From contig CBDCYH010000002.1 in the NCBI GenBank assembly GCA_965224105.1, positions 1,612,001 to 1,676,000 of the forward strand: a stretch of DNA of 64,000 bases. Reading direction: 5' to 3'. Numbering within the stretch: the stretch's first letter is position 1; every line of letters begins with the position of its first letter. This document shows positions 58,713 through 64,000 of this stretch, piece after piece. Source of the stretch: CBDCYH01 sp965224105 (GTDB taxonomy: Bacteria > Bacteroidota > Rhodothermia > Rhodothermales > JABDKH01). Made by a program: the position numbers and the translations under genes. The notes under the pieces are model-generated. The model was not told the origin of the DNA. It saw only the letters and a list, made by a program, of their open reading frames with translations, and made no database searches.

Positions 58713-59150
58713 ATGAACACGGCAGAACTGATGGGCGTAACCGGGGAGGACGAACCGGCGCTGCGGAGTCTCCACCATTGGCTGCAATACCAAAGCCTGA
58801 CCTTCCTGGGCGGGGCTGCTGCTTTTTTCGTGCCTTACCGGCTCGTCGCGGGCGGGCTGGCGTTACTCGCACTGGTATTCACGCCTTACATGATTTGGCA
58901 GCTAGCGGTTGCGAAGAGATACAAGACAATCGCGACGTTTTCTGCAGTGGTGCTCGTCCCGATTGTTGCTGGTGTCTTGTTTACATCTGAATCATCCTTA
59001 CTCCGGTATCTGCTCACGTATGGCGCCCTCGTGCCTTTCTATATTTTCACCTGGGTGCTAAAGGGACAACTGGATTCGGAACTTCAGGAGAGGAGAATGG
59101 TGCGGGTCTTTGAGCACGAACGCCGCCGCGACACGGGAGAAATCGGATAA
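58713..59150 (+). CDS. Hypothetical four-TM membrane protein
   Basis: A 145-residue protein with about four hydrophobic segments (~28-42, ~46-65, ~75-92 and ~98-115), such as FLGGAAAFFVPYRLVAGGLA and TIATFSAVVLVPIVAGVLF, and a charged helical tail with HERRR. No family is recognised. It precedes the DUF1801 gene by four bases and is likely co-translated with it. Confidence 0.62.
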   Translation: MNTAELMGVTGEDEPALRSLHHWLQYQSLTFLGGAAAFFVPYRLVAGGLALLALVFTPYMIWQLAVAKRYKTIATFSAVVLVPIVAGVLFTSESSLLRYLLTYGALVPFYIFTWVLKGQLDSELQERRMVRVFEHERRRDTGEIG

Positions 59151-59154
59151 CTCG

Positions 59155-59562
59155 ATGCTAATGGACGCGATCGCACCTGAAGTAAGGTCCAAGTTTCGGA
59201 ACTACGATAAGTTTGTTCGTGCTCGCCTGATCGCAATCCGTTCACTTGTTTATGAGGTAGCGGAAATGCAAGAGGCCGGTCCGTTAACCGAGACGCTCAA
59301 GTGGGGTCAACCCAGCTATCTGACCGAGAAGACAAAAAGCGGAAGTACGATCCGCATTGATGCGACTAAGGTACCAGGTCAGGTGGCGATCTATTTTATT
59401 TGTCACACGCATCTGGTTGAGACTTTTCGATCTCAATTCCCCCACGCGTTGCAGTACGATGGCAACCGGGCGATTCTTATTGACGCGGACGAGGAGCTTA
59501 ATGAACCGGTTCTTGCGAAGTGCATTGGGATGGCGCTTACGTATAAGAGGGATCGTCGGTAA
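59155..59562 (+). CDS. DUF1801 domain protein
   Basis: A 135-residue cytosolic protein of the DUF1801 family: TLKWGQPSYLTEKTKSGSTI in the core, then VAIYFICHTHLVETFRSQFP, DGNRAILIDADEELNEPVL and the closing IGMALTYKRDRR. The fold is known from iron-chaperone-like (frataxin-mimic YdhG) proteins, but function in this protein is unproven. ATG 59155 is chosen as it follows the upstream stop by four bases; a TTG frame start at 59110 would overlap the previous gene. Confidence 0.78.
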   Translation: MLMDAIAPEVRSKFRNYDKFVRARLIAIRSLVYEVAEMQEAGPLTETLKWGQPSYLTEKTKSGSTIRIDATKVPGQVAIYFICHTHLVETFRSQFPHALQYDGNRAILIDADEELNEPVLAKCIGMALTYKRDRR

Positions 59563-59566
59563 TCCT

Positions 59567-59611
59567 TCGTCACTGTGAGGAGTCAAGGGAGGGCGACGCG
59601 GCAGTCTCCAT
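59567..59611 (+). repeat. Dispersed repeat A, copy 1 (degenerate)
   Basis: TCGTCACTGTGAGG at the start and GGCGACGCGGCAGTCTCCAT at the end match copy 2; the middle differs. Confidence 0.75.
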
Positions 59612-59672
59612 TTACGGAGCTCGGCCCATGCCCGCTTCGGTTGGCGTAGTCCTCACAAACCACCACCACTCC

Positions 59673-59704
59673 GTCACCCCGGACTTGACCGGGGGTCCAT
59701 ACAG
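59673..59704 (+). repeat. Dispersed repeat B, copy 1
   Basis: Begins GTCACCCCGGACTTGACC and ends GGTCCATACAG. CCCCGGacTTGACCGGGG gives a small hairpin. Confidence 0.8.
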
Positions 59705-59706
59705 TT

Positions 59707-59748
59707 TCGTCACTGCGAGGAGCCGAAAGGCGACGCGGCAGTCTCCAT
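59707..59748 (+). repeat. Dispersed repeat A, copy 2
   Basis: Begins TCGTCACTGCGAGGAGCCGA and ends GCGGCAGTCTCCAT. It is inverted at 60023-60066. Confidence 0.85.
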
Positions 59749-59767
59749 CTACAGAGCTCGACGCATC

Positions 59768-59810
59768 GCCCAATGGATCCCGGCTCGGGGGCCAAGATGA
59801 CAAGTTGGGG
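59768..59810 (+). repeat. Dispersed repeat C, copy 1
   Basis: Begins GCCCAATGGATCCCGGCTCG and ends AAGTTGGG. It matches 59918-59960 with a few differences. Confidence 0.85.
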
Positions 59811-59867
59811 GTGATATTCATCGCCGAGGCATTCGTTTTCCGCAGGACGCCCTCCCACCACCCAGGT

Positions 59868-59899
59868 GTCACCCCGGACTTGATCCGGGGTCCATACAG
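59868..59899 (+). repeat. Dispersed repeat B, copy 2
   Basis: Begins GTCACCCCGGACTTGATCC and ends GGTCCATACAG. CCCCGGacTTgaTCCGGGG is a near-perfect hairpin. Confidence 0.85.
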
Positions 59900-59917
59900 C
59901 TTGTGCTGGTTGTCTCC

Positions 59918-59960
59918 GCCCAATGGATCCCGGCTCGGTGGCCAGGATGACAAAGTTGGG
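59918..59960 (+). repeat. Dispersed repeat C, copy 2
   Basis: Begins GCCCAATGGATCCCGGCTCG and ends CAAAGTTGGG. Confidence 0.85.
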
Positions 59961-60022
59961 CGGTCAGATGGCAATTCGAGGCAAAGGAACTAGCGCGGCG
60001 GTGACATGGGCCGTGCCCCTAG

Positions 60023-60066
60023 ATGGAGACTGCCGCGTCGCCCTTCGGGTCTCCTCGCAGTGACGA
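60023..60066 (-). repeat. Dispersed repeat A, copy 3 (inverted)
   Basis: Begins ATGGAGACTGCCGCGTCGCC and ends TCCTCGCAGTGACGA, the reverse complement of copy 2 with a short internal difference. Confidence 0.85.
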
Positions 60067-60074
60067 GGTTTTTT

Positions 60075-60116
60075 GGGAGATCGCCGCGTCGCCCTCCGGG
60101 TCTCCTCGCGATGACG
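60075..60116 (-). repeat. Dispersed repeat A, copy 4 (inverted, degenerate)
   Basis: Contains GCCGCGTCGCCCTCCGGGTC and ends TCCTCGCGATGACG; the first bases differ from copy 3. Confidence 0.75.
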
Positions 60117-60122
60117 TGCACA

Positions 60123-60920
60123 TCAGGGCAGGCGCGCGAGGTAATAGCAAGCAGTTGTAACAAAGTCTCGCAGAAACGGAATAGACCGCACAACTGGCAG
60201 TTGCTTCACGGGCTTGACGCCAAACTTGAACTCGTATATCGGATTTAGCAAAAACAGCTCGCGCTTTTCAACCGCCCACCCGGCCCCGCGGAGCTTTTTC
60301 TCAAATGATGAAATGGAAAGTCTCGTATCAACAATTTCCATCAAACTCTCGATGCGTGCTTCGGGCTCGCCGAATATCTTAAGCATACCCTTATAGATCG
60401 GTCTGGGCAGGATGTGGTAGTAGGGTAGCTTGCCAAACCTCGACGTTGTTATCTGTTGGTGGCCCCCGAAGGGCATACGCCAGGGAGGGAAGGCAAGAAA
60501 CAACCGTCCTCCGGGTGCAAGGTAATCGGTGAGGCGTGCCAGCAGTTTTTCCTGGTTGTAAACATGCTCGATGGTGTCTTTGAGAAGAATCAGATCAAAT
60601 TTTTCCGGGAAAACCTCATCAACCGCAACATCATATATATCGTCGGTCAACAGCACCATGCGGCCGACCTCTAACTGTTCGGAGAGGATCTCGCGTGCGT
60701 TACGGATCTTGCTCTCACTCATGTCGATGCCCACACAGTAGCAACCGCGCTTCCAGAACGGTAGCAGCACTCCGCCATCGCCGCATCCGATTTCAAGCAC
60801 GCGTGACCCGTCAACACTGCGCCCCAGACAATTCTCTATAAAGGGGATTACGTGACGCTCAGCATTGCCGCGCTGCTGATCAAATCGTAATCGAGGTTGT
60901 GTGTGATGGGCGAGTGCCAA
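60123..60920 (-). CDS. Class I SAM-dependent methyltransferase
   Basis: A 265-residue methyltransferase. SAM motif I is VLEIGCGDGGVLLPFWKRGC, motif II CVGIDMSESKIRNA, motif IV FDLILLKDTIEHVYNQEKLL, and the post-motif LAPGGRLFLAFPPW. The start AHHTQPRLRFDQQRGNAERH and the C-terminal LNPIYEFKFGVKPVKQLP segment fit an unnamed group often linked to surface-glycan or lipid modification. Its stop lies three bases from the repeat mosaic. The acceptor is unknown. It is transcribed in the same direction as the membrane-protein gene upstream (41-base gap). Confidence 0.85.
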   Translation of the reverse strand: MALAHHTQPRLRFDQQRGNAERHVIPFIENCLGRSVDGSRVLEIGCGDGGVLLPFWKRGCYCVGIDMSESKIRNAREILSEQLEVGRMVLLTDDIYDVAVDEVFPEKFDLILLKDTIEHVYNQEKLLARLTDYLAPGGRLFLAFPPWRMPFGGHQQITTSRFGKLPYYHILPRPIYKGMLKIFGEPEARIESLMEIVDTRLSISSFEKKLRGAGWAVEKRELFLLNPIYEFKFGVKPVKQLPVVRSIPFLRDFVTTACYYLARLP

Positions 60921-60961
60921 GGGCTTGGGGTTGGGCGGGACTGGATTCGAAAGACCGCGCG

Positions 60962-61630
60962 TTAGTGGGCGGCAATCATTCCGTTATGCTGATCTCGCTC
61001 GCGGTAGCGCCGCGACCGGGTAACAAGTGCGTCCGCGTACTTGGTAGCTGATATTACATAGTACTGCGTCATGAACCAGTAGTATATCACGAGGATTGCG
61101 AACAGGATAACACTGAGCGTGAGCCAGTGGTCTTTGAGGAATTTCCGAACCGCGACGTTGCGCCGTGCCGAGTAGCCCTGCTCCTGTGTCCACTCTTCGT
61201 AAATCAATCCAACGTCTCCGAGATCTCCGGACTCGGTCCGCTGCTCGAACGTCTCGGGGTTAATGCTGAACATCTCTGCAATGTCGACGACCAGTGGGAT
61301 GGGGATTACTGTCTTGTGCACAATCAGCAGACCCCCCACTGTAAATCCGACAACCATCAGCGGAATGACGAGGAGCTCGGCAAAGAAACTCATCAGATGA
61401 GAAAACTCAACGCGAGCGCGTTTTCGCGAAAAAGTGCCATCCAGCCGGCTGCAGTTTCTGAACGCCATACCCAGATATCGGTATGGCAGGGTGGCCAGGA
61501 TCCCGATAACCACCAACGCCCCCAGAAACAGAGCGAGGCCAACAAAATCAAATGAGGTCGAGTAGTTGTTCAAAATTGGAAGGTCGTGAGGATGTGGGCA
61601 CAAAGACCGGAGTCGGGGCGAATTGACCAA
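60962..61630 (-). CDS. Hypothetical membrane protein
   Basis: A 222-residue protein with about three hydrophobic segments (~28-48, ~83-106 and ~172-192), e.g. VGLALFLGALVVIGILATLP and LLVIPLMVVGFTVGGLLIV. The segment EWTQEQGYSARRNVAVRKF lies between the last two. No family is recognised. The annotated start may be too early; ATG-like alternatives within the first 20 residues are not decisive. It is divergent from purL (86-base gap). Confidence 0.6.
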   Translation of the reverse strand: MVNSPRLRSLCPHPHDLPILNNYSTSFDFVGLALFLGALVVIGILATLPYRYLGMAFRNCSRLDGTFSRKRARVEFSHLMSFFAELLVIPLMVVGFTVGGLLIVHKTVIPIPLVVDIAEMFSINPETFEQRTESGDLGDVGLIYEEWTQEQGYSARRNVAVRKFLKDHWLTLSVILFAILVIYYWFMTQYYVISATKYADALVTRSRRYRERDQHNGMIAAH

Positions 61631-61716
61631 CGCTTCGCAACCTGCAAACCTGATGCCAAGGCATCGCGTTTTATTTTGCAGGTACTTCCCAACTTAACTC
61701 TATTAACGACATCAAA

Positions 61717-63975
61717 ATGAGCATTGCTGTGCAGGAACGTCAATCTGTAACCCTCAATGATGCGCTGGAGCACGGTCTTACGGAGGAAGAGTACGGTTGG
61801 ATTCTTGATAAATTGGGAAGAACGCCCACAATCGTCGAGTTGGGTATCTATTCGGTGATGTGGAGTGAGCATTGCTCGTACAAGAATTCGATAGCGGTAC
61901 TCAAAACGCTACCCCGGGATGGAGAAGCGATGCTGGTCGAGGCTGGCGAAGAAAATGCAGGGCTGGTCGATATTGGCGATGGACTGGCGGTCGCGTTCAA
62001 AATCGAATCGCATAATCATCCATCCGCGGTTGAGCCGTATCAGGGCGCGGCGACGGGCGTTGGGGGGATCCAGCGTGATATCTTCACCATGGGCGCAAGG
62101 CCGATCTGTTCGCTTAACTCGCTCCGGTTTGGTTCGCTCGATAACCCGCGGGTGCGCTATCTGTTCGACGGCGTCGTGCGTGGGATTGGCGACTATGGTA
62201 ACTCGTTTGGAGTACCCACAGTGGCGGGTGAAGTCTACTTCGATGCATCTTATGAAGGCAATCCGCTGGTCAACGCTATGAGCGTCGGGCTCCTCAAGGT
62301 TGGCGGGATGGCTTCGGCGGTTGCGAAGGGCGTCGGTAACCCGGTATACATTGTGGGATCCGATACCGGACGCGACGGAATCCACGGGGCGACCTTTGCC
62401 TCGGAAGAAATATCTGATGCGAGTGAGGCGAAACGGCCTAGCGTGCAGGTAGGCGATCCGTTCACAGAAAAACTTCTGCTCGAAGCTACCCTCGAAGCGA
62501 TCGACAGCGGAGCCGTCGTCGGGATTCAGGACATGGGCGCCGCCGGAATCACGTGCTCGTCATGCGAAATGAGTGAGAAAGGTGATGCCGGCATGGAGAT
62601 CCACATCGACCGCGTGCCGATGCGGGAATCGGGAATGAATCCGTACGAAGTGATGTTGTCTGAATCTCAGGAGCGTATGCTTGTAGTCGTAGAGCAAGGA
62701 CGGGAAGCTGAGATTGAACGCATTTTCGACAAGTGGGACCTGCATGCGGTGCAGATCGGGCAGGTTACCGACGACAAGAAGGTTCGCGTGTTCTGGCACG
62801 GAGATGTAGTCGCCGAAGTGGAGGCGGAGCACCTCGTCCTGGGTGGCGGCGCGCCAGTGTACTACAGGGAGACGGAACGCCCGAAATACCTGGAGAACAC
62901 GCAGGCGTTTCGAACAGAGGATATTCCCGATCTTGATGTAGCGGACGTTGAAGATGCCTGCATCAAACTAATCTCCTCACCAAACATCGCATCTAAGCAG
63001 TGGGTCTATCGCCAATACGATACCACCATTCGGACTAACACCGTTATAGGACCGGGATCTGCGGACGCCGCGGTAGTGCGAATCAAGGGATCGCGGAAAG
63101 CCCTCGCTGTAAAAACAGATTGTAATGCCCGCTACGTCTATCTAAATCCAAGAAAGGGAGGCCAAATAGCGGTTGCAGAATCAGCCCGCAATGTCGTGTG
63201 TGCCGGTGGCGTGCCTGTCGCGATAACAAACTGTCTGAATTATGGTAACCCGTACAAGCCGGAAGTCTACTGGACGTTCAAAGAATCGGTTGGGGGCATG
63301 GGCGACGCGTGCAGAAAATTTGGGACGCCGGTAACGGGCGGGAACGTTTCTTTTTACAACGAGAACCCGGATCAGGCGGTATTCCCTACGCCTACCATCG
63401 GGATGCTTGGTGTGCTTGAGGATGTGGACCTCGCTACGACGATGTCTTTCGCTGATGAGGGGGATGTTGTCCTATTGGTGTCGCCAGAAGACTGGACTGT
63501 GGCTGGCGGAATCGAAGCGAGCGAGTACCTCGCTGTCGTTCATGGACGAACAGCTGGTGATGCGCCAGTCTTTGATCTAGACGAGGAGCTTGCGGTGCAG
63601 CAGACGGTTACGCAGCTCATCCGGGAAGGGGGTGTCAAAAGTGCACACGACGTGTCAGATGGCGGGCTTGCGGTGGCACTTGCGGAGTCGTGCTTCGAGA
63701 AAAATCTGGGCGGCGTCTTTGAGATCCCGGCTGGCCCACGCCTGGACGCCTCCCTTTTTGGGGAGGCCCAATCCCGCATCCTCATTTCCTGCTCGCTGGC
63801 TCGAGGTTCAGAGATTCTTGGCCAGAACTGGCCCGGTTGCCAAATAACACGGTTGGGCTCCGTTCAGGGCTCCAATCTTGAATTGCAGTGGAACGGGAAG
63901 ACTGTAATGGATGTGCCCGTCGCTACACTAAGGAAACAGCACGCCGAGACGATTGAGGCGGTGATGTCGACGTGA
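61717..63975 (+). CDS. purL: Phosphoribosylformylglycinamidine synthase, small-type PurL subunit
   Basis: A complete 752-residue PurL of the small PurS-PurL-PurQ type, the ATP-dependent amidation step of purine synthesis (FGAR to FGAM). Landmarks: [14 protein letters not shown] (~47-60), [20 protein letters not shown] with the ATP/FGAR-site His residues, [15 protein letters not shown], then [19 protein letters not shown] and the C-terminal repeat GGNVSFYNE and [16 protein letters not shown]. Length fits the small form; the ~1300-residue fused form of gamma-proteobacteria is excluded. PurS and PurQ are not in the window. Confidence 0.96.
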   Translation: MSIAVQERQSVTLNDALEHGLTEEEYGWILDKLGRTPTIVELGIYSVMWSEHCSYKNSIAVLKTLPRDGEAMLVEAGEENAGLVDIGDGLAVAFKIESHNHPSAVEPYQGAATGVGGIQRDIFTMGARPICSLNSLRFGSLDNPRVRYLFDGVVRGIGDYGNSFGVPTVAGEVYFDASYEGNPLVNAMSVGLLKVGGMASAVAKGVGNPVYIVGSDTGRDGIHGATFASEEISDASEAKRPSVQVGDPFTEKLLLEATLEAIDSGAVVGIQDMGAAGITCSSCEMSEKGDAGMEIHIDRVPMRESGMNPYEVMLSESQERMLVVVEQGREAEIERIFDKWDLHAVQIGQVTDDKKVRVFWHGDVVAEVEAEHLVLGGGAPVYYRETERPKYLENTQAFRTEDIPDLDVADVEDACIKLISSPNIASKQWVYRQYDTTIRTNTVIGPGSADAAVVRIKGSRKALAVKTDCNARYVYLNPRKGGQIAVAESARNVVCAGGVPVAITNCLNYGNPYKPEVYWTFKESVGGMGDACRKFGTPVTGGNVSFYNENPDQAVFPTPTIGMLGVLEDVDLATTMSFADEGDVVLLVSPEDWTVAGGIEASEYLAVVHGRTAGDAPVFDLDEELAVQQTVTQLIREGGVKSAHDVSDGGLAVALAESCFEKNLGGVFEIPAGPRLDASLFGEAQSRILISCSLARGSEILGQNWPGCQITRLGSVQGSNLELQWNGKTVMDVPVATLRKQHAETIEAVMST

Positions 63976-64000
63976 CATTGGCATTGTGGTACACCTGTTG

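Larger units (their letters stand above)
59563..60122. other. Intergenic mosaic of dispersed repeats, about 560 bp
   Basis: No gene is seen. The region is built from three short repeat families, here called A, B and C, in the order A, B, A, C, B, C, then two A copies inverted. Similar short GC-rich repeats beginning GTCACCCCGGACTTGA or TCGTCACTGCGAGGAG are widely known between genes of many bacteria. Open frames across it in both directions come from the repeats and are not coding. Confidence 0.8.

Noticed and set aside
59563..60122. CRISPR array
   Set aside because: The repeats occur in both orientations, in three families with irregular spacing and no adjacent cas genes.

Overview
The window reads as chromosomal DNA of a marine, pigmented, Gram-negative bacterium of the FCB group, most likely Rhodothermota or a close Bacteroidota relative. 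The evidence is three secreted proteins with type IX secretion (T9SS) C-terminal sorting domains, two DUF5916 outer-membrane-type proteins, a HmuY-like lipoprotein, many lipoprotein and signal-peptide proteins, Na+/H+ antiporters of both the NhaA and NhaC types, a zeaxanthin-type carotenoid operon, and a small PurL. Placement is inferred from gene content only; no rRNA or tRNA gene was seen.

Layout. 1-7.4 kb: the end of an S9 peptidase overlapping a divergent peptide deformylase, a VOC protein, a compact DUF2188 plus INCPFD-family gene pair, NhaC, Ada, a DUF3291 protein and a small membrane protein. 7.5-17.5 kb: mostly secreted or cell-surface proteins (DUF5916, a 1207-residue cytochrome/PA14/propeller/DUF1080 lipoprotein, a YCF48-like and a GH16-like protein, both with T9SS tails) plus a RidA-like enzyme. 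17.5-21.4 kb: a minus-strand exopolysaccharide cluster (Wzz-like, O-antigen ligase-like, glycosyltransferase). 21.6-37.4 kb: mixed genes, including an NTF2/thioredoxin-like fusion, a non-RD Ser/Thr kinase, a six-hairpin glycosidase coupled to a cysteine-dioxygenase-like cupin, a HmuY-like lipoprotein, a broken PD40 gene, a sulfotransferase, NhaA and a fatty-acid desaturase.

37.4-43.5 kb: an eight-gene, almost gapless minus-strand operon. A MerR/cobalamin-binding (CarH/LitR-like) regulator is followed by crtI, crtB, an unknown secreted protein, idi, crtZ, a lycopene cyclase and a conserved unknown. Together these would make zeaxanthin from geranylgeranyl-PP under light/B12 control. An inverted repeat sits at the likely promoter, and the divergent region is rich in palindromes.

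44.4-48.6 kb: an operon of ECF sigma factor, zinc-finger anti-sigma factor and two secreted HEAT-repeat proteins, probably an envelope-sensing module. 48.7-55.7 kb: a second DUF5916 protein and a 1214-residue repetitive T9SS surface protein, each followed by a clear intrinsic terminator. 55.8-64 kb: a beta-lactamase-fold lipoprotein, an Lrp regulator, small unknown proteins, a 0.55-kb intergenic mosaic of three dispersed repeat families in both orientations, a methyltransferase, a membrane protein and purL.

The strongest candidates for under-described biology are the DUF2188/INCPFD pair, the ECF/anti-sigma/double-HEAT operon, the CarH-like regulator with an altered ligand position and two unknown partners in its operon, and the two families of intergenic repeats.
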